Origin: Straminergon stramineum
Taxonomy: Eukaryota > Streptophyta > Bryopsida > Hypnales > Calliergonaceae
DNA length: 64,000 nucleotides
NCBI GenBank assembly: GCA_963920665.1
Contig: OY987272.1
Coordinates: 14,575,001-14,639,000, forward strand
Direction: 5' to 3'
Numbering within the stretch: the first letter of the stretch is position 1; each line of letters starts with the position of its first letter. A program made the translations under genes and the position numbers. Below the pieces are notes generated by a model, which saw nothing but the letters and a program-made list of their open reading frames with translations, did not search any database and was not told the origin of the DNA. Shown here piece after piece: positions 41,291 through 52,234 of the stretch.

Positions 41291-42339
41291 TACGAGTTGG
41301 AAGAAACAGAGATTGTTTAGATAAAATCTCCTCTCAGGTTCAAAATAAGTTTCATACACCGAAAACAAAACGGGAAACAAAAACAGCAGAAAACATGCGA
41401 GGACAAAGGCACTGCTCTCACGATTCCGTTGTTCTCTCACTAAACCCTAGGGTACACCAATCCCTAGACCTCTGTACCAAAACATCCCCGTCTTTGTTGC
41501 CTCACCAAACCCTAGCACTTCAAGTCTTTCACATTACTTTCATATGTGAGACATATTGACTGAGAAAGCCTTTGATTACCACGCGGAACGCAATATTTTA
41601 CTGTATTACATTGCTAATCAATGATCGCGAGCAGTTTGAGCGAGAATAGCTTCGACATTCACGAGGTCTGATTGAATGCGGCACAATTTGATTGCAAGGC
41701 ATCCAAATAACCCAATCCTGATTTGCCATTCTTACAAACAACTTGAATATCTATATTAGCAGGCACAAACTACAGCAAAGGACAAAAATTCGAAATCCGA
41801 TGCCGTCTATTTACCAACCCCGCCACTAATTCAATGCCATCCGGAACAGGACGGAGCGCTTCAATTCCAACAACGGCAGGCACGGTCATCCTCCACCATC
41901 GCTCACATCCAAGCCCCGCGATTATTTCTGCTTGTTCTTCGATCGATCATTACCGACCATATTAATGTCTTGACTACAACAATTTCTCCACAAAACAAAA
42001 CTGCACAATTCAAATCAAAACTACTCAACAGAGAGAGCACATCAATCATCAACCTAAAGATGCAACGATGTTCGGTTTCTTGGTGAAATTTTGGCAGCGA
42101 ACTCTGGACTCACCAGACACGTTCACTGGGCTTCGCAAACCCAGATTGTGAGGAACGCAGCCGGTGGTTTATACTATTTTCCAGAAGCCATGGGAACTTT
42201 GGGAACATCACAGATAACTTGGGGACTTTAGTGGGATGCGTGTTCTTTGATATGACTCCTGATCTTCTTGGTATTCAATTGCAAGACAGAATTGATTCTC
42301 TCTCTCTCTCTCTCCCAAAACTTTGTAACGGTCATTACT

Positions 42340-42520
42340 TCAGAATATGGGACTCTCCGTTAGAAAGGGATCCTGAAGAAGAGGCTCACTATCAAGCCCA
42401 ATCGAAACAAAAACAAGCAGAGGTTCCTGAAAATTTACCACCTCAGCTGCTTCTTGCCCATCAGGTTATCGCCTTTTGCCTAAACAAGGAATTTCTTGCT
42501 TTGACCACATGCCCAGTTTA
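42340..42520 (+). other. Coding-like exon in the spacer of the inverted repeat
   Basis: Just after a CTTCAG that could be a splice acceptor, the plus strand translates to IWDSPLERDPEEEAHYQAQS and on to PQLLLAHQVIAFCLN. The composition looks coding, unlike neighbouring DNA. I do not recognise the family. It could be an exon of a captured gene or a chance frame. Confidence 0.35.
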
Positions 42521-43974
42521 ACTGTTGAACATCCTTAATTAGTACCGTATGGTTCCCTGGAGTTCAGGCTAAGAACATCGACCCATAGGTATCATCCCGA
42601 GAATTACAGTAGTTTCCTTGTCCCTTGATGTACTGTGGTACTCAGGAATCACGAGTAGCGAGTCTGAAAATTGGCGAAAAAAAGTAAATTTCTTATATCG
42701 TAGAATTAATGTATTCTTCTAATCGTGATGTTGCCTTGAGTTTTCTCTGATGAAAAATATCCTCGGCAAGTCTTGTAGTTGATTCAGCGTCCTTGCCGAC
42801 GCCCAATTTATGGCAACCTATCATGACTTAACTTCTTTTGACACTTAGACTCATCTCGTTGTCAATATAATTCTCGTGTGATTCTGAAGAAGTAGAAGGT
42901 ACTACAATATTCAAGCCGAACATGTTGATTGTTTCTTACAGGGGCAGAAGGATTTGAAGGCGGGAGTGACTGCATGTCATTAGCATCCTCAAATACAAGG
43001 GACGCTGATGTCCGCAGCAGGAGATTGATTCAACATCTGGAGGCCTGCTAATCTTGACAATTTACCACCTTGATCCTGATGCAATGACCGTGTGATTTTT
43101 TTGCAGAGATTTGCCATGCAAATTATAATGTCGTATTCTTTGCTGTTACACAGAGTTGCAATCTTCCATATGAAATGGCGAAATGACCGTTACAAAGTTT
43201 GGGAGAGAGAGAGAATCAATTCTGTGTTGCAATTGACTACCAAGAAGATCAGGAGTCACATCAAAGAACAGGCATCCCACTAAAGTTCCCAAGTTCTCTA
43301 TGCTGTATCCAAAGTTCCTATGGCCGGCTTCCCGCATCGTTTGGGCTTGCGAAGCCCAGAGTTCGCTGCCAAGATTTCACCTACAAACCGAACATCGTTG
43401 CTTCTTTAGATTGATGATTGATGTGCTCTCTCTCTTGTGCAGTTTTGATTTGAATTTTACAGTTTTGATTAGTGGAGAAGTTGTTGTAATCAAAACATGA
43501 ATATGGTCTGTAATTATCGAAGAACAAGCAGAAATAATCACGGGGCGTGGATGTGAGCGATGGAGGATGACGCCCTTGCCTGCCGTTGGTGGAATTGATG
43601 CGCTCCGGCCTGTTCCGGATGGCATTGAATTAGTGGCGGGGTTGGTAAATAGACGGCGTCGGATTTCGAAATTTTGTCCTCTGCTGTAGTTTGTGCCTGC
43701 TTATGTATAGATCCCTGTTTCAAGTTGTTTGTAAGAATGGCCAATCGGGATTAAGTTGTTTAGATGCCTTGCAATCAAATTGTGCCGCATTCAACCAGAC
43801 CTCGTTAATGTCGAAGCTATTGTCGCCCAAACTGCTCGCGATCATTGATTATCGATGTAATACAGTAAGATATTGCGTTCCGTGTGGGAAACAAAGGCTT
43901 TCTCAGTCAATATGTCTCACATATGAAAGTAATATGAGGCGGGGATGTTTTGGTAGAGAGGTCTAGGGATTGGT

Positions 43975-44265
43975 GTACCCTAGGGTTTAGTGAGAGAACA
44001 ACGGAATCGTGAGAGCAGTGCCTTTGTCCTCGCATGTTTTCTGCTGTTTTTGTTTCCCGTTTTGTTTTTGGTGTACGAAACTTATTTTGAACCTGAGAGG
44101 AGATTTTATCTGAACAATCTCTGTTTCTTCCATACTTGTAACACAGCCATGGACATTGCGGAGATCGATGTTCTTGAGCCTACTGGTGTTCAGCTAGACT
44201 TAGTCTCATCGAAGAAGAAAAGACAGAAGAAATCAAAGTCGAATGATCTTCAAATACAAGGTTAC
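43975..44265 (+). pseudogene. Captured gene 5' leader and first exon (right arm)
   Basis: A CTAGGGTTTAG box at about 43980 is followed by a leader and an ATG at 44151. The exon reads MDIAEIDVLEPTGVQLDLVS and then a lysine-rich SSKKKRQKKSKS, ending near CAAATACAAG|GTTACA, a possible donor. No later exon of the gene follows inside the arm. I do not recognise the protein. It is probably a captured fragment of a gene elsewhere. Confidence 0.45.
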
Positions 44266-44630
44266 ACATCTGACACATGTAAATCGCAAGATGGTTTTCT
44301 TTTGCAAAGACTCTGCACCTGCTCGCTTTTCATGTCGGTGTAGTGTTGTCGTTTGCTTTTCGTATGGAGGCACGAGGCATTTGTTTCAATGTGCTGTGGT
44401 TAGATTTCTTGGTGAAATTTTGGCAGGGAAAGCTGGGCTCACCAAGCATTTTCCCTGGGCTTCGCAAGCCCACAGAATGAGGGATGTAGCCGGCCTTTTT
44501 TACTCCTTTTGGGTGACCATGGGAACTTTGAGGGGAACATCGTATATATTTCTGATGTCCACTATTCGCATCACCTTGGCGAATACGCAATCCACCCAAG
44601 ATGACTTCAATGGTGGACATCAGAATTCCA

Positions 44631-45087
44631 AAGTTCGGTCAATGTCCCTATTGACGTCATCTTTGAACCTTCAGCAATGCCACATTCTTATAATCCTGGA
44701 CAATCTTGAAAGAGTCACTTTGAACCAGGTTGCAAGTATTTGCCAATTTGCCAATTTCTGAAGCATGGATTTTTAGGATTAACGCCTCCATCCTTTTTTG
44801 AATTTTTGTGCAATTTTGCATGTATCTTTGAGTGAAATTACTCTGTTCCCATCAAATTGATCGTAAAGGAAGTTTTAAAAAAAAATCCCAATATTAGTTT
44901 GGTTGAATGAGAAGTAATTTGGACGGAACATTGCCTAGACGCACTCTAATCACAGTTTAGAATATGGACTTCGGAGTGCTTAGGTATAAGTTACTCTACT
45001 GTCTTAATTCTGTGCGACATACTAAATGACTAAAAGTTTGTCATCGTCATCACCGTCTGCGAGGTTAGGACCGAAAGTACCGAAAGT
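44631..45087. other. Intergenic DNA, nothing firm
   Basis: A segment at about 44810-44950 resembles 58330-58480, sharing TGAATGAGAAGTMATTTGGA, so both are copies of an undefined dispersed repeat. Confidence 0.4.
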
Positions 45088-45245
45088 TGTTTAGGATGTA
45101 GTCTAGTGATTGTTGTAGAGTGTGAATGTTTTCAGATTGCTGTTGTTTAGGATGCTAGATTGTTTGTAGAGTGAATGTTTTCAGATTGCTGTTTGTTTAG
45201 GAAGCTAGATTGTTTGTAGAGTGTGAATGTTCTCAGATTGCTGTT
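45088..45245. repeat. About 50-bp tandem repeat, three copies
   Basis: The block TTTAGGATGCTAGATTGTTT followed by GTAGAGTGTGAATGTTTTCAG recurs. CAGATTGCTG marks each copy end at about 45133, 45182 and 45234. The surrounding DNA to 45560 is rich in TTTGTT and TGTTTG. Confidence 0.7.
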
Positions 45246-45788
45246 TGCTTCGGATGTTTGATTGCTGTTTAGGGTGTTTGATTTTTGTTTATTTTGGATG
45301 TGTTAGTGATTTTGCTTTATTGCTGATTTGTTTCTAGAATTAATGTCTGCTACTTGTTTTGGATTTTATGTTGATATCTCTGTTGTTTGATGTTTCACAA
45401 GTTTGACAAGTGATTTGCGTTTGCTGTTTGGTGTTTGTCTCATATTTGAAGTTCAGGTGTTTGGGATCTCTTGTTTGATTCATGGTTGCGGTTAGGGTGG
45501 GATACACGTTTGCTTTTGTGTTCTACCATTTCTTCCTTGCTTTGGTGTTTCTATGTTTTATGTATCTTTTTTCAATTCTTTTTTCTTAGGGTTGAATATC
45601 GTGCTCTTGGTATGAGTCTTCAAAATCTTCAATCGATTCACTGTTGAATTGACTTTCAAGACTCCTTAATCCTAAAGTGAGCTGTAAATTTCCAATCGTA
45701 GTGCTGAAAAGCAATATTCAAAAGTGGTGAGTTATCTGCCAAAGTTCAATCCATAGTTTAGGTTTGTGTTGTCAGAGGAAGGACGATG

Positions 45789-46506
45789 TCACATTGATGG
45801 TTCTCCATTAACAGGCTGATATTGTGCAACTTGAAAGTCTTCTATGTTAACTGGATCCAATAGATTAGGAATTCCAAGTAGCAAGTTTTGCACGTTTGTA
45901 CAGATCAAAGTGAAGTCTATCTTATACCTGTCCGGTCTACTTACATCGCCAATAAAATCTAATGTTTGGGCGACTCTGGTTATCGATCTTTCTCGAGTTT
46001 TTTTAATTGTGATGGCTTTGATTCTTCCGTGTTTCAAGGATCAACGAATAATTAGGGATTTGTCGTTGTCAGCTCGAATTCTGTGGAATAGCCAGAGTGA
46101 GAATCGGTGCAGTGTCGGTGAGACATCTGGGTTGAGGTTAATGGATGAGGTTCGAGTTTTTGCATTGGATCCAGCTCATTAGGATGACTTGGATCGTCAT
46201 TAGCATCTGCATCAGCGTTACGAAGTTCCCAATTTCTTTGTTGTTGGAAACTGCGAACAGTGAAGGGGATGATTGTGTGATCAATGTGGTCTGCACCTGG
46301 TGACGCAATTAGAGATTTCTGGTGTCCTGGCATCTGCCAATTTTTACTCTATCCTGGACTTCTGAAAACTGCTTTACGAAGGGATTTCTCCGAAGGAGTT
46401 GCAGTATATTCTCCCTCACAAGTGCACCAGACTTTCCAAATGTAGAACCCCAGAAGGACAGGCTGGTCACTGTGGGAATCTGCCTTTCGGGTACCGAGTG
46501 AATCAT
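45789..46506 (-). pseudogene. Decayed coding-like region, unknown
   Basis: Three consecutive open stretches in this strand (46506-46309, 46333-46052, 46037-45789) have more GC and a more protein-like composition than their surroundings. The first contains ILQLLRRNPFVKQF, loosely like the N-terminal domain of Helitron Rep/helicase proteins, but no catalytic motif is visible. Frames shift between pieces. I do not assign a function. Confidence 0.25.
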
Positions 46507-46519
46507 TTACTCCAAAAAA

Positions 46520-46800
46520 CCCTCAAAAGCACTCATTGGAGGTCAAACTACTGTGCAGGACTTTCCCTTTTGATACAAAATTCCAAAGATGAACTTTTAC
46601 TAGACTTGTGTCCTACATATGGAAGGATTCTAGGTAGATCTCTCTTTTGACACAAAACTCCAAGGATGAAGATCTAGACTTTTGTCCTACATAGAAGGAT
46701 TCTTTGTAGACTTCCCCTTTAGACACAAAATTCCAAGGACGGACGTTTGTGCTTTTGTCTTACACAGAAGGATGTTTTGTCATCTACCGGGCACTAGTGT
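46520..46800. repeat. About 75-bp tandem repeat, three copies
   Basis: GACACAAAAYTCCAAGGA and a following TTGTCCTACATAGAAGGATT recur at about 46568, 46644 and 46718. A related single copy lies at 49675-49806 in the same orientation, preceded in both places by TTGGAGGTCAAA and followed by TTTGTCATC. Confidence 0.65.
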
Positions 46801-49202
46801 CCATGGGTCCTTCTAGAGATAAAGTAAACAAACCACTACAATACACTATATATGACATGTGACATGACAAAAATATATGGGCTAGAATAACTCTCACTCC
46901 TCACTAGTATCTTCCTTGTCAATACCTTGTCTTCAAACTACTGCCATTATAGTTGATGAAATCTACACATATAGGAATGAGATTGCAAGTATAATTCTCT
47001 ATGAATTTGCTTCCTACAAGTCATAGTGGATGTGTGTAAGAATACAAGGTGAAGTGCTTAACCACAAATGGATTGTTTTTGGAGTACCTAAGTCCTTTTG
47101 GAAGATCCACTAAACATAGAAACTTTTTCAAGTAGTTGTGAACCACTTTGTAAGTTATCATTTTTTCCAAAGAAAGTATTCTTGAAGATGGAATTTTTAA
47201 TTTGGAGCTTGAGAATAATGTACAAGTATTTTTCCTTAGATTGGAATTGTTTTATGAATATACATGGACTTTGAAATGAATTAGTTCCCAAATTTATATA
47301 AGGTTTTAGATAATCTAGTAGCAAATTTGGTTAAAGATTGTGTAAGTTCTTTCCAATTTGATCTTAAGCATGATTTGAAGGCCTCAAATCATGTTTGTAG
47401 AAAATATTGAACTTTACACATGTCACAACATGATTCAAAAGTGATAGAGGCTTTAACCCCTTAACAACCAAGGGCTAGTCTAGATATCCCAAGTTGTAAA
47501 GATGTATTGTGAATTGCAATATAGAAGAATAATTGAATGATCACTATAACAAACCCACGTTTGGGGTGATGTGCCTTGATTTTTTGGAACAGATTTTAGG
47601 AGATGCCCAATGCAACAAGCCCATGTTTTTATGTCAAAAAAAACATCATGTGTTAGAGTGCATAGTTAAACACTTCAAGGTTACCAAAAACAATGTATCA
47701 TTATTGATGATTAGAAATGGAGGAATGGAATCAATAAATAGAAGTAAGTGATTTGCTGATAAAAAAATCCATCACATTAAGTGATTTGACAATGATAAGT
47801 TATCCATGACTAGAGTTCAAGAATCACAATCACATATACCTAGAACAAGGTTTCAACTACGCATAGGATAGTATGATAGTATCCACCAACACTTTTCTAT
47901 TTTTGAACATGTTTTTGGCTATTCTTGAATATAGAAGATATTATGTCATTTTTGGTAGGTGATTGGTAGGTAATAGGTAGGTGGCATATTAAGAAGTGCA
48001 CCAATCTACTTGACCAAGTGCAAACTACAACCTAACTTCTTATTGCAGTTTGAAGGATATCGGATCATCCAAAAAAATTATAAGCTAAAGGTGGTTTGAA
48101 TCCATGGCCCTATAGTATCTTAGCAAATTTTTGCTAGAATCTTACTTATTTTAGCTCTAGCTACCTTAACACACAAATATGTGGGTAAAAAAATGAAATA
48201 AATCATCAAATCCCTCACAAAAAATATTAGATTTGTCAATCTTTGGATGAAGTTATTAATGATTGATGAATGTATGTATGTAACAATCTATTGAGTCTAT
48301 CAATAAATCGATTGTGCCTATAGGTTGTATGTTGTTTTAATAAAAAAAGAAGAAGATGGGTAGGTGACTTGTTTCCAAACCTATGTCTAAAATGTACAAC
48401 TTCTATAAATGAGAGTCTTGCATTACTTTTAGACACACCTATGGCTCTTATGGAAGTCATTTTGTTCAAAGAAGTTGTCTATTGGCAATGACAAATGGAA
48501 GAGTTTGAGTATGGCATTGAAGAATTCTTGATTTTTGGTATATTTTGTAATCAAGAAGGGTGCATCTAGAAAAATTTAAGTAGATGAGTAACAATGGAAT
48601 CAAAATTTGAAAGAAGAGACTCTAGATTAAGGCATTATACAATCCAACAATCAATTCATAAGTGTTATTTGGATGGCCACAAGTGCATATGAGGCATCAT
48701 CTTTTCTAATGCCTCATAAAGATTTACATTCAAGCAATTTGAACTTCTAGTTTTTGTCACTACATAACATTATTACCCAACACTAGGGTCCTTTTTGTTC
48801 ATCCCAAAAGAAGGAGCTCTTCTCTACAACTTTCCAACCAACCAATGTCTCTTTGCAACTTTTCAATCACTTATTGATACTAGCATTGAAACTTTCTAGC
48901 CAACCAATGATTCTTAGTAGATTAAACTAAATTCATTCTCAGGAATCCAAGGAAGGATTATTCCAATTTCAAAGGGGGAGTGGTTTAGGTTGGTTAATAG
49001 TGTTGCTTGCATGAGAAAGTGACTGTGACTTACAATTTTAAACAATTAGTGAAGTATACTCCAATAGATTGCTTGCAACCTCACAATCAATTGCACAATC
49101 CACATAGTAACAATCATCATGCACACAATCTTCATTCATAGACAACCAATGTATTCTCTCTTTTTGTTGGTGAGATGTAGGTGACCTATGTTTTCATTCT
49201 TC
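46801..49202. other. AT-rich intergenic DNA with an isolated TTAA end
   Basis: About 2.4 kb without a gene. TTAACCCCTTAACAACCAAG at about 47455 resembles the TTAA-family terminus. CACTATAACAAACCCACG at about 47541 resembles the CACTA-type ends. A purine run followed by TGGTTTAGG at about 48974 could be a retroelement polypurine tract. None has a confirmed partner. Confidence 0.35.
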
Positions 49203-49612
49203 AAGGGTAGCAATCTATTTCTGATCAACCCCCCATTTTTGTTGTGTAGGTTGCTTTCTTTTCTTGTAAGTAGAGATGAGTAGTGATTAGTTATGATGTA
49301 GTCCCTAGTGTAGTTGTGGTGCATTATGATTGGCTATAAGACTCTCAATATTGCAACCACCCCTTGGTTGATTTTGCAACCATACCTCAGTGGAAAATAG
49401 GAAGACCTTTATAACCTATAAGGGTTGAACAAAATCTTGAGCTAAGAAATTTATAATAATTATATTTTGAGAAATAAAATTTTGAAAAAATTCTAGAATC
49501 CTTCGACACTCTATTTCTGTACATGGAAAAATTTCCTACTTGAGAAACGTGCACTCTCTATATGAGTAATTGCTAAAATGGTTGGAAATGGGTCACTTGC
49601 CTTAACCCTTAA
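49203..49612. mobile_element. TIR element, GGGAGGCAACCC family, copy C
   Basis: The left end (AAGGGTAGCAATCTATTTCT) and the reversed right end (TTAAGGCAAGTGACCCATTT) are diverged versions of copies A and B. The interior matches copy A in the same orientation, including TTGATTTTGCAACCA and ACTCTATTTCTG blocks. Confidence 0.5.
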
Positions 49613-49674
49613 AAGGATGAATTAGTGATTGTGAAAATCATCCCCTTTGAAACTGTGTGACATCATCTACTTTG

Positions 49675-49806
49675 AAAAAAACAAAAATATTTATTGGAGG
49701 TCAAATTATTGTGCAAGAGCTGTCCTTTTCACACAAAATTCCAAGAATAAACAATTGCACTTCTATCCTACATAAGAAGATTCTTTGTCATCCATCGGAC
49801 AAAAAA
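49675..49806. repeat. Single copy of the 46.5-kb tandem unit
   Basis: It contains ATTGGAGGTCAAATTATTGT, CACAAAATTCCAAGAATAAA and TTCTTTGTCATCCATCGGAC, aligning in direct orientation with 46520-46800. The two lie about 3.1 kb apart. Confidence 0.6.
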
Positions 49807-49809
49807 CGT

Positions 49810-50115
49810 CCTCGACGTAGTTTATGGGCTAACGGCATGCCAAGAACGAGACATGTTCAATGAATCATCTCCAGGAGAAGACGAACTGAAGAGTCGCAAA
49901 TGGAATTACGAACACGCCAGTTCATAAACAACATTGAAACCGACAATTCGTTTCATTTGTCACTTAAATCTAAAAATCTAAGCACACCAGTGACTGGAAG
50001 CTCTCCAACCGAATAGAGAATTTCGGACAACCAGAAGAGGATCATCATAACAACAATGCGATGGAACGAAATCTATAACTTAATGCATCACAAACCTCTT
50101 TTACGACCAATATTA
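49810..50115 (+). pseudogene. Broken copy of the RuvBL2 3' end
   Basis: It aligns with 40490-40795: the last codons of RuvBL2 (ATGTTCAATGAATCATCTCC), the stop region and the whole 3' UTR down to CCTCTTTTACGACCAA. Small indels break the frame and the RuvBL2 stop codon itself is changed (GGAATTACG against GGAATAACA). Nothing of the ATPase core is present upstream. A partial duplicate, not expressed as RuvBL2. Confidence 0.8.
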
Positions 50116-50700
50116 CATATACTCGTGTTGATTTACAGTACAGCAATGGGTACTCCATGTACAAACTTGAATGAGTCGAAACCATTGCAAGACTCCGTGA
50201 AAACACAGCATGAAACTGCGGCAACACGGGCATGATCCCCTTTCGTAAACCAGACCTTTTCTTTTTACACTTCCACGCAACTTACGCTGGTGTACTGGAC
50301 CGACAAAAGAAAAACAATGAGCCATCGCCATGTCCGCAAACAGACAGACAGACGTGCCACTCTCCACAGAAACCAGTGGATTATTCGTGCCATCATGCGT
50401 TCTATGTAAAGATGGGCTCCGAGAATGCAGCTCTGTTTCTCTATAGTCAGTGCACCTGCGACCCTAGATTGAACGTTTTTGAAAACCCACTCGCCAACAG
50501 AGTGCGCGCCATCGTTGCCATCATCGGAGTCGAAAATACTCCCTTGTAACAATCAACCGCACACAATCTTTTTCCAATCCACGCATGCAGAAAAAAGGTT
50601 TCGATCTTCAAGTTCTGGTGTTGCATCCCAAGATTCGAGAAAGAATTTGTCCAATTGGGAAGAATTTGTGAAGAAACAGGATTAGGGGTTTGCAGACTCG
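50116..50700 (-). other. 3' flank of the KAI2-like gene
   Basis: It lies downstream of the KAI2 stop, between that gene and the RuvBL2-tail duplicate; the two are convergent. It probably holds the KAI2 3' UTR. Open frames here are shadows. Confidence 0.4.
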
Positions 50701-52065
50701 TCACCGCAAGCATCCGACGATGTGTCGTTTCAAGACGGGGATCACCACTTCGGGGGAACTCAGTTGCGGCAAGTGGCCCTCGGTTTGCAAAACCTCGACG
50801 ATCGTGGGGCCGCCAAACGTGTGGTGCAAGTAATCCGCGACCACCACCGGCACGGCCAAGTCCTTGTTGCTTTGCAAGATGTGGCACGGGACGGTGACTT
50901 TCGGCAGCATCGACCGCAAGTCGCTTTGGAAAATGGTCTTGGCAACACTGAAGGCGATGTCGGGTCGAATGTTGAACAACGTGCGGCTGAATTCCTGGAC
51001 TGCCATGGAATCAATATCGGCTCCGACGGCCAGGGGAGCGAAACCGGACACCCACGCCTTGAAGTTCGACTGCATCGCCTCGAATAACTGATTCAAATCT
51101 TCTTGCTCGAAGCCTCCGAAGTAGTCTACGTCATTCAAATACCTAAACAAACATTCCGCCACAACCAACAGATTCAAAAATCAAGCATTCCACAAACTGC
51201 TCTTGCTCGAAGCCTCCGAAGTAATTCGTGTCAATCAGACACCTAAAACACATTCCCCTGACCGTCAGACTCAGAAAAATCAAGCATTCCACAAACTGCT
51301 CTCGCCCAAAACCTCCGAAGTAATCCGTGTCATTCAAATACTTACGAACCGTTCGCTACTTTGTTCTCATTCTGATTCGAAAACAACGTTCAACTTGCAT
51401 GTGTTAAGCATATCGCTAGCGTTCAATCTGAGCCACGATCAAACTCTTTTTTTTAGTATGATTTTCTGCACAGAACAAAGTTTTGAACCTGCCAAACTTC
51501 CAGTAGAAAACCTCTGCGTATCACTAACTAAATCAACATCATATTAATGTGTACTAACCATAAACCAAAACGCATTCACAAAGTACAAAAATTCCACCAC
51601 AACCAACACAGACTCAGAACTCAAGCATTCCACAAACCCATTCTGTCGTTTTAATTCATGAGATCCCGCTGCTCGGCTCGGCTCCTACCTGGGCGATGCC
51701 GAGATGGTGATGATCTTTTCAAAGATCTCCGGCCTCTCTAAGGACGCAAGACACGCCACCATCCCTGCAACCGAATGACCCACAAAGATGCACGACTCCA
51801 CTTCGAGCTCCTCCAGGATGGAAAGCAGGTCGTCGGCGTAGCCGTGGAGCGTGGAGTACCGAGAGTAACTGAAATACTCGGGGTCCGTGGTGCCAGCGCC
51901 CATATTGTCGAATAGAATGACGCGGTAGTCGTCCACCAGGTCCGGGATGATGTGCTGCCACACCGACTGGTCCGAGCCGAAGCCATGCCCAAGGACTACA
52001 ATCTCTCCGCCCATGCCCACGACGCGCACATTGTGCGCCTCCAGAAGCGTCGGCTGCTCAGCCAT
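50701..52065 (-). CDS. KAI2: KAI2/D14-like alpha/beta-hydrolase receptor, 2 exons
   Basis: A receptor-hydrolase of the KAI2 (HTL) family, which perceives karrikins or an endogenous butenolide and signals with MAX2 and SMXL proteins. Exons: 52065-51689 and 51142-50701, phase 2, 819 nt, 272 aa (Arabidopsis KAI2 is 270). The catalytic triad is complete: S98 in GHSVAGM, D220 in SNKDLAVP, H249 in EGHLPQL. The oxyanion-region motif [12 protein letters not shown] is at 25-36. The lid begins with [15 protein letters not shown] (127-141) and continues through [21 protein letters not shown] chose the ATG at 52065 over one 21 nt upstream because [15 protein letters not shown] fits the family start. The single intron (51688-51143) contains two extra copies of the exon-2 start, and the upstream region is repeat-rich. 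KAI2 is preferred to D14 by overall sequence, but land-plant paralogues are many and the subclade is not resolved. Confidence 0.93.
51130..51350 (-). repeat. 100-bp triplication of the KAI2 intron/exon-2 junction
   Basis: The true exon-2 start at 51142 ([14 protein letters not shown]) has two more copies in the intron, at 51242 ([16 protein letters not shown]) and about 51341 ([16 protein letters not shown]), at 100-bp spacing. Copy 51242 has its own AG acceptor and the same phase as the true exon; the third shows GTAAG before the frame. Reading from either extra copy runs into a TAG that overlaps the true acceptor. Confidence 0.85.
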
Positions 52066-52234
52066 CGGGAGGCGCCACGAAATCACGAAACCGTTCGCTA
52101 CTTCAACAGCGTCCGGCAGTCACAACCAAGAGATATACCGAAATTCAACTCCGTTGTCCTGGCAACACGCAACCCTTTGCATTCAGAAATCAAAGCCCAC
52201 AACTTCCCCTCAATTTCACAACAGTCGATCAAAA
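52066..52234 (-). promoter_or_regulatory. KAI2 5' UTR and proximal upstream region
   Basis: Directly upstream of the KAI2 start codon. It is moderately GC-rich with no coding signal. The transcription start was not located. Confidence 0.35.

Larger units (their letters stand above)
40800..44630. mobile_element. Large inverted repeat (two 1.5-kb arms, 0.8-kb spacer)
   Basis: The left arm, about 40800-42340, is the reverse complement of the right arm, about 43150-44630. The outer ends share GGAATTCTGATGTCCACC and GTCATCTTGGGTGGATTGCG. Within each arm, outer and inner edges both carry TTGGTGAAATTTTGGCAG and a GGGCTTCGCAARCCCA palindrome, so each arm looks like a complete small TIR element. Between these edges each arm holds a gene 5' end: AACCCTAG box, leader and first exon. 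The structure fits two opposed copies of one gene-capturing element, or one foldback element. Arms differ by scattered substitutions, so they are not freshly duplicated. Confidence 0.75.

Noticed and set aside
48960..49000. Polypurine tract followed by a possible LTR
   Set aside because: A purine run with TGG after it is present, as also near 58756, but no LTR pair, primer-binding site or polyprotein frame supports a retroelement.
50447..51091. Several 75-146-codon frames antisense or out of frame to KAI2
   Set aside because: They overlap the conserved KAI2 exon 2 in other frames and carry no domain of their own.
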